Both the position numbers and the translations under genes were made by a program. This document shows, in pieces, positions 36,630 to 46,308 of a DNA stretch of 64,000 nt. The notes under the pieces are model-generated. The model searched no databases. It saw only the letters and a program-made list of their open reading frames with translations, and had not been told where the DNA came from. Origin of the DNA: Paenibacillus dauci (GTDB lineage Bacteria > Bacillota > Bacilli > Paenibacillales > Paenibacillaceae); NCBI RefSeq assembly GCF_000971985.1, contig NZ_LAQQ01000001.1, positions 1,178,001 through 1,242,000 on the forward strand, read 5' to 3'. Every line of letters starts with the position of its first letter. Position 1 is the stretch's first letter.

Positions 36630-37970
36630 TTAATCGTTACCGATCGTAATTTTGTACGTTTTGCTTATGCCGTTTTCGTTAACCTGATAAGTGAATATTT
36701 TGCCATCATCCGACCATCTACCGCTGACCAAGCTCCCCTTCAGCGTAATGGAAGAGACAACCGTACGTCCATTCACGTTATCCTCTGCGATACTATCCAG
36801 CCGCAGAATATTATCTGTCGTGAGTACGACCGTATAATCTGCACCAGGAGACTTCCATTCCTGCTCCTGCTTCGGTGCATTCACACTAGGAGTAGAAGGT
36901 AGCAAAGAACGTTCGGTACTCTTGGTTTCGAGTGTAGGCGTATCTGCTGGCGCATTATCCGCTTTTGGTGTATCGCTACTGGATGCATTCGGATCAGGTG
37001 TAGTGCTTTCCTGCGACTGCATCGAAGGAGCATCGGTTGATTCCGGATTGCTATCCGCTGCGCTTTGCTTATCCTGAGCCGTATCTTTGTTCGCAGTACC
37101 CGTATCTGCAGACGGTGCTTTGGTGCTGTCTGCTGGACTGGAGTCCTTCTCGGAAGATACTTTCGGATTCGAAGCTGGCTGCTGTGAGCGATCATTTGAC
37201 GAATTTCCATTGTCCCCTGAAGAAATTCCACCACGGTTACCCGATGCAGGAGGTTGCTCCTCGCGGGTATCCGGTGTATTGGTACTTTCCTGTGGAGTCA
37301 CGCTGCGCTCCGGCTCTTTGGAAGCTGGAGGTGTCTTCGTGCTCTCACTTGCAGAAGGCGTATTGGATGAAGTCTCAGGTTCCTTGATATCCTTGCCATT
37401 GGATGGTTCCTGACTTCCGGTAGACGATTGATCTGATTCCGGCGAATCCAGAGTACTTTCTGTATTCGCTGGTGAAGAGATACTGCCTGGGTCCGGCTGG
37501 GCTTCTTCCTGCTGCTTGTAAGTGAATGGTGAAGAAGGCGCTCCTGCGTCGGTAAGTGTTTTGGGTTCATAGCTGGCGATCGATACACCCAGTACCACAC
37601 CGGCAGCAACGATACCACCGATTGTACGTACCGGCAGTCGTTCACGCCAGGTTCGACGCTGACGACGGCGTTCTGCCAATTCATCCTGATCGTTCTGCTG
37701 TGGTTCCATAATACCGATCTCGGAAGCACTTTCTGCACGCCGTTCTTCATCAAGCAGATCGAGCTGTGGCAGAATAGCATCTACCAGGCTGTACTTTGGT
37801 GTGACATCAGGTAACTTTTCCAGGCGTAACGATAAAGCCGTCATAATCCGGAATGTCTCTGCCGCATCTGGATTCTCATCCATATAACGGAACAAGGCTT
37901 TCGTATCTTCCCCATTCAGGTCACCGTCCAAATAGCGGCTCATCCACTCTTCCGCTACTTCACGTTTCAT
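36630..37970 (-). CDS. Anti-sigma factor with long Ser/Thr/Pro-rich stalk
   Basis: 446-residue single-pass membrane protein, the presumed anti-sigma factor of the ECF sigma encoded just before it. The cytoplasmic part (1-113) begins with a sigma-binding-like helix set (EEWMSRYLDGDLNGEDTKAL) but lacks the HxxxCxxC of zinc anti-sigmas. The membrane helix is about 115-133. An outer segment of some 220 residues is almost only S, T, P, D, E, N, K, Q and looks disordered. A small beta-rich domain closes the protein (about 375-446). The ATGA overlap with the sigma gene gives coupled translation. The function of the outer domain is unknown; a wall-spanning stress sensor is an inference. Confidence 0.82.
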   Translation of the reverse strand: MKREVAEEWMSRYLDGDLNGEDTKALFRYMDENPDAAETFRIMTALSLRLEKLPDVTPKYSLVDAILPQLDLLDEERRAESASEIGIMEPQQNDQDELAERRRQRRTWRERLPVRTIGGIVAAGVVLGVSIASYEPKTLTDAGAPSSPFTYKQQEEAQPDPGSISSPANTESTLDSPESDQSSTGSQEPSNGKDIKEPETSSNTPSASESTKTPPASKEPERSVTPQESTNTPDTREEQPPASGNRGGISSGDNGNSSNDRSQQPASNPKVSSEKDSSPADSTKAPSADTGTANKDTAQDKQSAADSNPESTDAPSMQSQESTTPDPNASSSDTPKADNAPADTPTLETKSTERSLLPSTPSVNAPKQEQEWKSPGADYTVVLTTDNILRLDSIAEDNVNGRTVVSSITLKGSLVSGRWSDDGKIFTYQVNENGISKTYKITIGND

Positions 37971-38515
37971 CCAATCATTCCTCCTTTCTCATAATCTGCT
38001 AGCAGATTCTGTAATTGTTGCCGGGCTCGAAACAGGTACGATTTTACTGTATTCAAAGGTAGATCCAGACAATCCGCAATTTCATTGTAAGACAGGTCCT
38101 GAATATACCGGAGTACAATCACGGTACGATGATGTTCCGGCAGCTGATTGATCGCTTCCCGCACATCCTTGGATGTATAGGCGCGCATCACTTCATGCTC
38201 TACATCGTCATGACCTTCGAACACCATTTCGTGTTCCTCAATGGAAACGGTAGGTTTACTGCGTCTGAATTTATCAATACAAATATTCGTCACGATTCGC
38301 TGTACCCAGGTCTTGAATTGTGCTTTTTCTTCGTAGGAACCGATTTTGGTGTAAATACGGATCAGTGCCTCTTGAGCCGCATCCAGAGCATCCTGTTCAT
38401 TGTTCAAAATGTAGTAAGCTGTTTTGTACACATGATGTTCTATCTCTCTTAATAGGGTGATTAGAGCATCTCGGTCTCCCTCTTGGGCGGCCTTGATGAG
38501 TCCCTGCTCCACCAC
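37967..38515 (-). CDS. ECF-type RNA polymerase sigma factor
   Basis: 182-residue sigma-70 family ECF factor. Region 2 with ALDAAQEALIRIYTKIGSYEEKAQFKTWVQRIVTNICIDKFRR, region 4 with LPEHHRTVIVLRYIQDLSYNEIADCLDLPLNTVKSYLFRARQQL. Close in pattern to the SigM/SigV/SigW branch. Start is one of two tandem GTG codons at 38515, after GGAGAGGGGG. The promoter at 38543-38571 is itself of ECF type, so the gene is probably autoregulated. Envelope stress is the likely signal. It lies between comEC and holA. Confidence 0.93.
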   Translation of the reverse strand: MVEQGLIKAAQEGDRDALITLLREIEHHVYKTAYYILNNEQDALDAAQEALIRIYTKIGSYEEKAQFKTWVQRIVTNICIDKFRRSKPTVSIEEHEMVFEGHDDVEHEVMRAYTSKDVREAINQLPEHHRTVIVLRYIQDLSYNEIADCLDLPLNTVKSYLFRARQQLQNLLADYEKGGMIG

Positions 38516-38542
38516 GGAGGATCCCCCTCTCCTTACAACCCC

Positions 38543-38571
38543 TAGACGTATAACACCGTCTAATTGTTGCA
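38543..38571 (-). promoter_or_regulatory. ECF-type (autoregulatory) promoter of the sigma operon
   Basis: TGCAAC (38571-38566), 17 bases, CGTCTA (38548-38543): the AAC -35 and CGTC -10 pattern of ECF promoters. It lies about 30 bases upstream of the sigma start codon. Confidence 0.75.
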
Positions 38572-38785
38572 GTACTTTTAAAATAATTTCAATTTATTGA
38601 TGCATCCCGGAAGATACTGATGAATGGCTTTGTAAACACTTACCCTATGTAGGAAACATTCGAATCCAGGCCATTTCCAGATCACTTTTGGAGCGAATTT
38701 GGAGCAATTGCGGCGTCAATACGGATGAGAGCTGTATTCAGGATACCAAAATCCGACCTGTTCGTCATCTTCTGGGCCATAACTT
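38572..38785. other. Non-coding part between comEC and the sigma operon
   Basis: The whole gap from 38516 to 38867 is 352 bases. It holds the ECF promoter on the left, the comEC terminator on the right, and otherwise nothing I can name. The only small reading frame (38682-38780, minus) has no ribosome site. Confidence 0.6.
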
Positions 38786-38814
38786 TAAAAACCCGCAGCT
38801 TTTTGGGCTACGGG
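38786..38814 (-). terminator. Intrinsic terminator after comEC
   Basis: CCCGTAGC with GCTGCGGG, 7-base loop, then TTTTTAAAG on the minus strand. Lies 54 bases after the comEC stop. Confidence 0.85.
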
Positions 38815-38867
38815 CTGAAGTCACTTACCGAGTAAAAGAGTTTGATATATGGTCGACGAAATTTCTG

Positions 38868-41693
38868 CTATTTCGATGATACAGGAGAAGGCAGCAGCGT
38901 GCGCCGCAGCAATTGACCATCTGCATTTACCCTTATCTGCACTTCACCATTCTGATCTGTACGTGCTACATCGGAGCCAACTTCCTCGATTCGTTCCAGT
39001 ACTTCCTCGGTAGGATGCCCATAGGTATTATATTGACCGACCGAAATTACAGACAATGCAGGCTGCCAGTAATGAAGCCATTCTGCTGAAGTAGATGTTC
39101 GGCTGCCATGGTGACCTATTTTGAGCACATCCACAGGTACAGAGGTGGTTGGATTATCGGAAGTTTGCTGCTGATTCTGCTGCCTCAGGAGAGGCTGCGA
39201 TTGGTATCTGGATGTCAGATCATAGAGGATTCCTTTTTCTTGCGTCTGATCGGCATCGCCTGTAAACAAAAACCGACGTGAATTCATCGTCATCAAAAAA
39301 ACGACCGAATAATGATTCTGCTCTTCTTTGCGTGGAAGGGGCTGGATTGCTGGAAGATTACTGAACTGCTCCGCACTTGCATAGCGAGTAGCAGGCTGTT
39401 CGGTATCACTGGACAATTCGGTATTCACTCCTGTACCAGAAGTAACAGCAATCGGCGCCAGAAAAGAAAGTTCTGTCTGCTGATCTGGCTGCAGCTTCAG
39501 TCCTGGCAGGGAACCATATATCGGAACTTTCTTCTCCAGCAGCACCTGTATTAATTTGTCCAATCCACTGCCTTTGGGCATCGTCCCGTTGAATACAAAC
39601 TGGCGAATCGGTATCTGTTCTGCTGCTGCCAGCAGTCCGCCTGCATGATCATGATCGCCGTGTGTCAGAATAACGGCATCCAGCTGATGAATGCCTCTTT
39701 GCTTGAGCAGAGGAACCAGCAGTTTGAGCCCGATCTCATACGGATTTTTGCGTTTGCGCCATTCCTGCCCTTTTTGCCCAAAATCCATCGTGCCGCCGCC
39801 ATCCACCAGAATATGCTTGCCACCCGGAGTAGTAATCAAAATACTGTCTCCCTGACCTACATCCAGATACTGTACAATACCATCCCCATGCTGCAGGGGA
39901 CTGAGATATGCATAGATTACTAAAACAAGCAGCAGACATGGCGATATCAATATTCCGATTATTCGGCGACGGAGCCATGGTGACATCATACGATATGATT
40001 TGTGACTATATATTCCATATTGTTTCTCTCTCATGCTTCGATGTACCGGAGGCAGAGGCGCTGTAGGATGTATATCTCCGATGCCTGATATTGCAGTATG
40101 TAGACGATCAGACGGATTGCTGTCACCAGAAATCTGTTCCTTTTTCCATCCCAGTAAGTCACTGCCGTAGCGAAGCAACATATATAAGACTGCATAATAA
40201 AATAGTATCCAAGTGAGCGGCGGAGCATGCCAGATCGTCAACATAGCTGGTAGCCCATCCAGCCAATCAATCATCCGAAACGATAGGATATTGATCCAGG
40301 AGACGATACTTCCAAGCCATATCGCCCCCTGCAGCCAGCCATAGCTAAGTACCAGGGCTATCGATCCTACCGGCAGCACAATCATACTCGATACAGGAAC
40401 CAGCAGAAAGTTGGCTGCGAATGACAATAGCGAGAACTGGTTAAAATAATAAATCGTCAGCGGAAACGAAATTAGCTGCGCCACCAGCGTAACTGCTATC
40501 GGGCCAGCCAGACGGGAAGTCAATTTTTGCAGCAAAGGCTGCATCAATGGTACATACAGAATTAATCCTGCCGTTACAGCAAAAGAAAGCTGAAAACTTA
40601 CATTTAGCAGAAAATACGGTTCATACAGCAGCATCCCCCAGCAGGCTGCACATAAAATATGCAGTCCATCCTTAAGTAATCCACGACTGGCCGCATAGAG
40701 AGCAATCATTCCCATAATACCTGCCCGGATAGCAGAAGGCGAGGCTCCGGTTAACAGCACATAGACAGGAAGCAGCAGCATAACCACAAGACAGGCTCTT
40801 TCCCTTGTCAGACCTATTTTGCGAAACAGCCAGAGCAGCAGACCGGTATAGATCGCTACATGCAGTCCCGATATCGCCAGAATATGTGTTAGGCCAAGTC
40901 TTGAAAAAGAAGCGAACTGCTCGGGGTCTATATCATCCGCATCCCCGATCAGCAGTCCTTTCATATAACCATTGTCTTCAGTATAAAAAATCTGTTCAAT
41001 CCTGCTGCCGAGTATCTGACGGGTATGATCATTCCAGCGCAGCAGTTGCCAACTCCAGGACGCAGGCCCATTGACCGTAAGTGCAGAAGGTTGTATAGCA
41101 GAAGCGCCCTCGGCTTTGATCATCCAGTGAATATACTGGGTCCGTAAATAACGACGATAATCAAAAGCGTCAAAGTTGCGGGCTTCACCAGGCATTTTCC
41201 AGGTTCCACGTAGAGCGATTCGATCTCCACGCTGCCAATTGGCTGCCTCCTGCAGCTCCTGACGAGCAGTCAGCTTCAGTTGGACCATGACTGTCTCCGG
41301 TTGTGGAAGACTACTGGCTGCTCCCAACTGCTTCAGTACATACAGCTTCATCCGAAAGCTGACCCGGTCTCCATCGATCTCCGGCAGATTGGTAATCACG
41401 CCTTCTGTCTGAACGGGCTGCTCGTTCATCTGCTGCGGCGACTGCTGAAGCAATGAAGGAAGAATGCTATTGTTATGTCTGTCATTCCAATTCCAGTATA
41501 CGGCAGCACAGACAAGTGTTAAGCCCAGAATCAGAATAGAACGCCTATGAACCGGGAGGCTAATCCACAGCGCCCCTGCGATCAGCAGCAGACCCAGCAA
41601 TCCCCATCCAAAGCCTCCATATTGTAAAACAGCTGCAAACGTACAGCCTGTAACCCAGGCTGTACAGAGTGCAACCAGTGGTCTTGTTTTCAT
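38868..41693 (-). CDS. comEC: DNA uptake channel ComEC/Rec2
   Basis: 941-residue membrane protein forming the channel for single-stranded DNA during transformation. N-terminal helices and an OB-like outer part (DUF4131), the competence domain with about ten membrane helices (GLTHILAISGLHVAIYTGLL and LTGASPSAIRAGIMGM are typical), and a C-terminal metallo-beta-lactamase domain with QYLDVGQGDSILI, ILTHGDHDHAGG and IGHHGSRTSTS. The start at 41693 has AAAGGAGAA. A terminator and 317 bases separate it from comEB, so it is not simply the third gene of a comEA-comEB-comEC operon here. Confidence 0.96.
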   Translation of the reverse strand: MKTRPLVALCTAWVTGCTFAAVLQYGGFGWGLLGLLLIAGALWISLPVHRRSILILGLTLVCAAVYWNWNDRHNNSILPSLLQQSPQQMNEQPVQTEGVITNLPEIDGDRVSFRMKLYVLKQLGAASSLPQPETVMVQLKLTARQELQEAANWQRGDRIALRGTWKMPGEARNFDAFDYRRYLRTQYIHWMIKAEGASAIQPSALTVNGPASWSWQLLRWNDHTRQILGSRIEQIFYTEDNGYMKGLLIGDADDIDPEQFASFSRLGLTHILAISGLHVAIYTGLLLWLFRKIGLTRERACLVVMLLLPVYVLLTGASPSAIRAGIMGMIALYAASRGLLKDGLHILCAACWGMLLYEPYFLLNVSFQLSFAVTAGLILYVPLMQPLLQKLTSRLAGPIAVTLVAQLISFPLTIYYFNQFSLLSFAANFLLVPVSSMIVLPVGSIALVLSYGWLQGAIWLGSIVSWINILSFRMIDWLDGLPAMLTIWHAPPLTWILFYYAVLYMLLRYGSDLLGWKKEQISGDSNPSDRLHTAISGIGDIHPTAPLPPVHRSMREKQYGIYSHKSYRMMSPWLRRRIIGILISPCLLLVLVIYAYLSPLQHGDGIVQYLDVGQGDSILITTPGGKHILVDGGGTMDFGQKGQEWRKRKNPYEIGLKLLVPLLKQRGIHQLDAVILTHGDHDHAGGLLAAAEQIPIRQFVFNGTMPKGSGLDKLIQVLLEKKVPIYGSLPGLKLQPDQQTELSFLAPIAVTSGTGVNTELSSDTEQPATRYASAEQFSNLPAIQPLPRKEEQNHYSVVFLMTMNSRRFLFTGDADQTQEKGILYDLTSRYQSQPLLRQQNQQQTSDNPTTSVPVDVLKIGHHGSRTSTSAEWLHYWQPALSVISVGQYNTYGHPTEEVLERIEEVGSDVARTDQNGEVQIRVNADGQLLRRTLLPSPVSSK

Positions 41694-41861
41694 TGCTTCT
41701 CCTTTTGACTATCAAATTTGCAGATCGTTCTTGATACCATCCCATCACACAGAGAGAATAATGGTATAGAAGCAGAGGTATGGGAGAATCCTTTATAATC
41801 ATCAACTTCACCTGCATAAACATATATCAGCAAGATTTGAGGTATATTCTCCAAATAACAG

Positions 41862-41927
41862 CACAAAAAAAGAACCATTATCTTCTCTTCAGGATGTCGG
41901 ACATCCGGAGGATCGAATAATGGTTCT
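41862..41927 (-). terminator. Intrinsic terminator between comEB and comEC
   Basis: 11-bp outer stem AGAACCATTAT/ATAATGGTTCT with an inner GGATGT/ACATCC hairpin, then seven T on the minus strand. It lies 83 bases after comEB. The 317-base gap (41694-42010) holds this and otherwise AT-rich sequence, presumably with a comEC promoter that I could not define. Confidence 0.9.
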
Positions 41928-42010
41928 TCCATTATGTTCTACTTCGTATTCTCTTGTGCGATGAGAGATAACAGACAGTGCTTGTATGCATGGCAAATCA
42001 TGTTATTCCA

Positions 42011-42511
42011 TTAATCAATAACTACAGTCTGCTGCGGAGGCTCATAAGCCTGCAGCTGACGAAATACGATTCCTTTCTGACGCATCATTTCATGTACTTT
42101 ACGGGTGTCCTTGGGATAGGCGCGGTGATAGACCACCTCGATAATCCCGCTGTTGGCCAGCATATTGGCACATGTCCAGCACGGCTCATCCGTTACATAT
42201 ACTGTCGAGCCCTCCCGGTCTGCGCGGTCGGTAAACAGCAGCAGATTCTGCTCGGCATGAATGGTACGAATGCAGCGCTGCTTTTTGACCATGGTCTCTA
42301 TGCCACCGGATATGACCAGTTCCACTTCTTCGGAAATCATACAGCCTGCTTCCGAGCAGTCCGGCACACCCATCGGTGCTCCATTATACGCAGTACCGAG
42401 CAGCTTTTTGCCCTGTACAAGTACAGATCCCACGTGACGGCGCGGACAGCGTGAACGTGTGGATACCATATGCGCAATATCCATAAAGTACGTATCCCAG
42501 TCTTTACGCAT
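42011..42511 (-). CDS. comEB: dCMP deaminase family protein ComEB
   Basis: 166-residue zinc deaminase. Motifs TIHAEQN (catalytic Glu) and DEPCWTCANML (zinc Cys pair), plus the extra N-terminal Cys/His region RCPRRHVGSVLV typical of dCMP deaminases. Converts dCMP to dUMP; in competence its enzymatic activity seems unimportant, and the B. subtilis protein has been tied to polar localisation. Start at 42511 has AAGGAGGAAG; an upstream in-frame start reaching into comEA is rejected. Lies 22 bases after comEA. Confidence 0.93.
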   Translation of the reverse strand: MRKDWDTYFMDIAHMVSTRSRCPRRHVGSVLVQGKKLLGTAYNGAPMGVPDCSEAGCMISEEVELVISGGIETMVKKQRCIRTIHAEQNLLLFTDRADREGSTVYVTDEPCWTCANMLANSGIIEVVYHRAYPKDTRKVHEMMRQKGIVFRQLQAYEPPQQTVVID

Positions 42512-42533
42512 CCTGGTCTTCCTCCTTAACCAT

Positions 42534-43229
42534 CTAAAGCCTTGCGTATGGCAGCAGTTTGGCAAGCATCTTGCTGCCGATCCCTTTGACATTGTCCAGT
42601 TCGCTTACACTTCGAAAAGGACCGTGTGCATTACGGTAATCGATAATAGCCTGTGCCTTCTTTTCGCCGATTCCGGGCAGTTCAGTAAGTTCGGTTAAGC
42701 CTGCCTGGTTGATGCTAATTCTGCCGGATGTATCTTCTGCCAGGTTAGCGCTGGCGGGAGATTCGACAGCAGAACCCGATCGGGAGCTTGTCTCACCTGA
42801 ACGGCGTGCTGTACCGGTAACGGACGAATCAGTGCCGTTCCCTGCTTCTGCAGACGACCCTGCTGAAGCAGCAGCTGTACCGGTCGGTGAACCGGATACG
42901 ACTGCTTGTTGATCCTTGCTCTTCAGCGAAGCCTCCGATTGTTCTGAAGTCTGATTGGCTGAGGAAGACAGCTGATCGGCGGGAATTGATGACACTGCCG
43001 GCGGGGCACTGACTGGCTGCGGAGCAGCAGCTCCAGCATTGGGCAGCGCATTCGCAGCAGGTTTCTTTGCCTGATCAGCCGGCGGATTCTCGGTGAGTGA
43101 AGCTGATGCTCGTTCGTTCAGCACCACCCACGAAGTTCCCTGATCGTCCGGCTGTCCTGCTCCAAAGCAGATCAGACCGATTCCAAGTACAGCCGACACG
43201 GCTGCTATCCACATCATATTACGTTTCAT
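42534..43229 (-). CDS. comEA: Competence DNA receptor ComEA (SLBB domain missing)
   Basis: 231-residue membrane-anchored protein. N-terminal anchor (about 5-24), then some 140 residues of Ala/Ser/Pro/Gly-rich low-complexity sequence, then two helix-hairpin-helix motifs (INQAGLTELTELPGIGEKKAQAIIDYR and SELDNVKGIGSKMLAKLLPY) that bind double-stranded DNA. The SLBB oligomerisation domain usual in Bacillus ComEA is not visible. The start at 43229 (MKRNMMW) has AGAGGTG; an ATG further up is possible but would place 21 residues before the anchor. First gene of the locus, directly after leuS. Confidence 0.9.
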   Translation of the reverse strand: MKRNMMWIAAVSAVLGIGLICFGAGQPDDQGTSWVVLNERASASLTENPPADQAKKPAANALPNAGAAAPQPVSAPPAVSSIPADQLSSSANQTSEQSEASLKSKDQQAVVSGSPTGTAAASAGSSAEAGNGTDSSVTGTARRSGETSSRSGSAVESPASANLAEDTSGRISINQAGLTELTELPGIGEKKAQAIIDYRNAHGPFRSVSELDNVKGIGSKMLAKLLPYARL

Positions 43230-43260
43230 ACCTGCACCTCTGTTTGTCGGGACCCGGTTC

Positions 43261-43281
43261 ATTACCGGGTATCCCGGTAAT
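43261..43281 (-). repeat. Perfect inverted repeat in the comEA leader
   Basis: ATTACCGGG-TAT-CCCGGTAAT, 9-bp stem with 3-base loop, 32 bases above the comEA start. No T-run follows. Could be a leader hairpin or an operator. Confidence 0.7.
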
Positions 43282-43324
43282 TGGTCTCCCATCGCATAGG
43301 AGGTAATACTTATTAAATGTTAAC

Positions 43325-43343
43325 TATTCGATAGATATTCGAT
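43325..43343. repeat. Direct repeat upstream of comEA
   Basis: TATTCGAT repeated after 3 bases (11-bp period, one DNA turn) between leuS and comEA. Looks like a tandem binding site for a regulator. Confidence 0.5.
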
Positions 43344-43413
43344 TAAACATAAATTGCTGGCATCTGTATGGCTAACCGTTAGGCTTGTTTTTTTATGACA
43401 AAGAAATGCTTAA

Positions 43414-45855
43414 TCAGTTGGCTACAATGTTAACCAGTTTGCCCGGTACTGCAATAACTTTGCGAACCGTTTTGCCTTCGATCGCCTGTTTGACCGCATC
43501 GAGGGACATCGCAAATTCTTCCATTGCTTTGGCGTCCATATCTTTGGCTACATTAACACGCTGTACAATTTTGCCGGTAATCTGGATAACAATTTCTACT
43601 TCGGATTCGGTTGTCCAGGCTTCATCGTACTTCGGCCACTCTACATAGGTGATTCCGCCGCTATGACCCAGGCGGGACCACAATTCTTCGGCAATATGAG
43701 GAGCCAGAGGAGACAGCAGCTGGAGGAAGTTCTCCATCGCCTCACGAGGCAGCTCATCCGTTTTGTAAGCTTCGTTGATAAAGATCATCAGCTGGCTGAT
43801 CGCCGTATTGAAGCGCAGATTTTCCATATCTTCGGTTACTTTTTTGATCGTTTTGTGCCAGGTACGTTTGAAGTTGTCATCGCTACCGTTGTCGACAATC
43901 TTGGAGCTGATGCCACCTTCTTCATTGATAAACAAACGCCATACACGTGCCAGGAAGCGGTGCATACCTTCGACACCATTCTCGTTCCATGGCTTGGTGG
44001 CTTCCAGTGGTCCCATGAACATCTCATACAGACGCAGCGTATCCGCACCATACTCATTCACAATATCATCCGGGTTAATGACATTACCACGGGATTTACT
44101 CATTTTCTCGTTGTTGGTACCGAGGATCATGCCCTGGTTAATCAACTTCTGGAAAGGCTCCTTGGTATTGACTACGCCGATATCGTACAGTACTTTGTGC
44201 CAGAAACGTGCATACAGCAAATGCAGTACCGCATGCTCGGCTCCGCCGATATACAGGTCAACGGGCATCCAGAAATCAAGCTTTTCCTTGGAGCACAGTT
44301 CGTCATTGTTTTTCGGATCGATATAACGCAGGTAATACCAGCAGCTCCCTGCCCATTGTGGCATCGTGTTGGTCTCGCGGCGTGCTTTCATGCCTGTTTC
44401 CGGATCGATGGTGTTGACCCAATCGGTTGCATTGGCCAGTGGTGATTCTCCTGTACCGGATGGCTTGATTTCTTCCAGATCCGGCAACAACAGCGGCAAG
44501 CTGTCTTCAGGTACCGGCTTGATCGTGCCATCTTCCAGATGCAGGATTGGAATTGGCTCACCCCAGTAACGCTGACGGCTGAACAGCCAGTCACGCAGAC
44601 GGTAGGTCGTTTTGCCTTCGCCTTTGCCGTTTTCTTCCAGCCATTGAATCATGGTAGAGATTGCTTCTTCCATCTGCATACCGTTCAACATAGCGGAATT
44701 CACGTGCTCGCCTTCGCCGGTGTAAGCTTCCTTCGTCACATCGCCGCCAGCAACCACTTCGATAATCGGCAGTTCGAACTTCTGCGCGAATTCCCAGTCA
44801 CGTGTATCATGAGCCGGAACCGCCATAATTGCACCGGTACCATAGGCAGCCAGTACATAATCCGCGATCCAGATCGGCAGTTTCTCTCCATTAGCCGGAT
44901 TCACTGCGTAAGCGCCTGTGAATACACCGCTCTTGTCTTTGTTCAGATCCGTACGTTCCAGGTCACTCTTGTGAGAAGCTTTCTCCTGATACGCTTTGAC
45001 TGCATCCTGCTGGTCAGCCGTTGTAATCTTCTCTACCAGCGGGTGTTCAGGTGCCAGTACACAGTAAGTAGCTCCGAACAGGGTGTCCGGACGAGTGGTG
45101 AAGACGCGAATCTCTTCTTCTGTACCATCTACCTGGAAAGTAACTTCTGCACCTTTGGATTTGCCGATCCAGTTGCGCTGCATATCCTTGATGCTTTCTG
45201 CCCAGTCCAGCTCATCCAGATCTTCCAGCAGACGATCTGCATATTCGGTAATCTTCAGCATCCATTGACGCATCGGACGACGAATAACCGGATGACCGCC
45301 GCGCTCGCTCTTGCCATCGATAACTTCTTCATTCGCCAGTACCGTACCCAGTGCCGGACACCAGTTTACCGGAATCTCGGCGATATAAGCCAGGCCCTTG
45401 TTATACAGCTGGATAAAGATCCACTGGGTCCATTTGTAATAATCCGGATCGGTTGTACTGATCTCGCGATCCCAGTCATAGGAGAAACCAAGGGACTTGA
45501 TCTGACGGCGGAAATTATTAATATTCTGAATGGTAAATTCACGCGGGTGACCGCCATTATCGATCGCATACTGCTCGGCCGGCAGACCGAATGCATCCCA
45601 GCCCATCGGATGCAGCACATTGTAGCCCTGCATACGCTTGTAGCGAGAAACGATATCTGTCGCTGTGTAGCCTTCCGGGTGACCTACGTGCAGACCGGCG
45701 CCGGATGGATAAGGAAACATGTCCATCGCGTAAAACTTCGGTTTGCCCGGCTCCTCGGTTGTTTTGAATGTTTTGTTCTCATCCCAATAGCCTTGCCATT
45801 TGGGTTCCAATTCCTGCGGACGATATCCCGGCTGGGACGTGTGTACTTCTGTCAT
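43414..45855 (-). CDS. leuS: Leucyl-tRNA synthetase
   Basis: 813-residue class Ia synthetase charging tRNA-Leu. HIGH-type motif [16 protein letters not shown] (about residues 42-57), the editing domain in the middle ([19 protein letters not shown]), KMSKS in [16 protein letters not shown], and the bacterial anticodon-binding and C-terminal domains. The start at 45855 ([21 protein letters not shown]) follows GAGGAGGAA; an in-frame extension upstream would run into the T-box terminator and is rejected. Controlled by the T-box leader at 45961-46302. Confidence 0.98.
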   Translation of the reverse strand: MTEVHTSQPGYRPQELEPKWQGYWDENKTFKTTEEPGKPKFYAMDMFPYPSGAGLHVGHPEGYTATDIVSRYKRMQGYNVLHPMGWDAFGLPAEQYAIDNGGHPREFTIQNINNFRRQIKSLGFSYDWDREISTTDPDYYKWTQWIFIQLYNKGLAYIAEIPVNWCPALGTVLANEEVIDGKSERGGHPVIRRPMRQWMLKITEYADRLLEDLDELDWAESIKDMQRNWIGKSKGAEVTFQVDGTEEEIRVFTTRPDTLFGATYCVLAPEHPLVEKITTADQQDAVKAYQEKASHKSDLERTDLNKDKSGVFTGAYAVNPANGEKLPIWIADYVLAAYGTGAIMAVPAHDTRDWEFAQKFELPIIEVVAGGDVTKEAYTGEGEHVNSAMLNGMQMEEAISTMIQWLEENGKGEGKTTYRLRDWLFSRQRYWGEPIPILHLEDGTIKPVPEDSLPLLLPDLEEIKPSGTGESPLANATDWVNTIDPETGMKARRETNTMPQWAGSCWYYLRYIDPKNNDELCSKEKLDFWMPVDLYIGGAEHAVLHLLYARFWHKVLYDIGVVNTKEPFQKLINQGMILGTNNEKMSKSRGNVINPDDIVNEYGADTLRLYEMFMGPLEATKPWNENGVEGMHRFLARVWRLFINEEGGISSKIVDNGSDDNFKRTWHKTIKKVTEDMENLRFNTAISQLMIFINEAYKTDELPREAMENFLQLLSPLAPHIAEELWSRLGHSGGITYVEWPKYDEAWTTESEVEIVIQITGKIVQRVNVAKDMDAKAMEEFAMSLDAVKQAIEGKTVRKVIAVPGKLVNIVAN

Positions 45856-45960
45856 ATTATTTCCTCCTCTTAGTAAGTATGGTTGTTCCGGTAATGCCAT
45901 TATCCATATGCTGCGCTTTGTTCTCCATCCGGACGACACAGCTTCTATGTCCGAAAGCAA

Positions 45961-46302
45961 CAAAAAACCTCCCGTCCCCAGCGTATATTATCGCTAGGGA
46001 CGAGAGGTTGAATCTCGCGGTACCACCCTAGTTAGCGAACAGGTATGCTTCACCATTCACTCACTTAGTTGCCTGATAACGGTAGGAAGCCGATGTGTTT
46101 CAGAATTGGTTATATTCATCCAAATGAATATTCGGATCAACCCCATGATTCCTGACACATATCTCCAAGGCGAGTTCACACCAGCATCATATCGGCTTGC
46201 ACCAGCCGCCGACTCTCTATGTAATGCTTGCTGATATTACTATTCCTTTTCACTGAGCATTAAGTATGGACCAGTCAGCAGATGCTGTCCGGTTGTAACA
46301 AT
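45961..46302 (-). promoter_or_regulatory. T-box leader (leucine) of leuS
   Basis: Contains the T-box core AGGGTGGTACCGCG (46029-46016) followed by a long terminator (AACCTCTCGTCCCTAGCG with its partner, 45966-46010) and a T-run. Further up is the stem I pattern GCTGGTGCAAGCC and the specifier region GAACTCGCC, in which CTC (46174-46172) is a leucine codon. Uncharged tRNA-Leu would pair with CTC and the T-box core and prevent termination. Confidence 0.95.
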
Positions 46303-46308
46303 GGTTTT

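Noticed and set aside
38682-38780. 32-codon minus-strand frame (MAQKMTNRSDF...) between comEC and the sigma gene, considered as a YqzM-like small protein
   Set aside because: No ribosome site, and it starts within the comEC terminator surroundings; the sequence does not resemble YqzM.
44539-45873. Plus-strand open frame of 444 codons opposite leuS
   Set aside because: Shadow of leuS codon use; no family similarity and no start signal.
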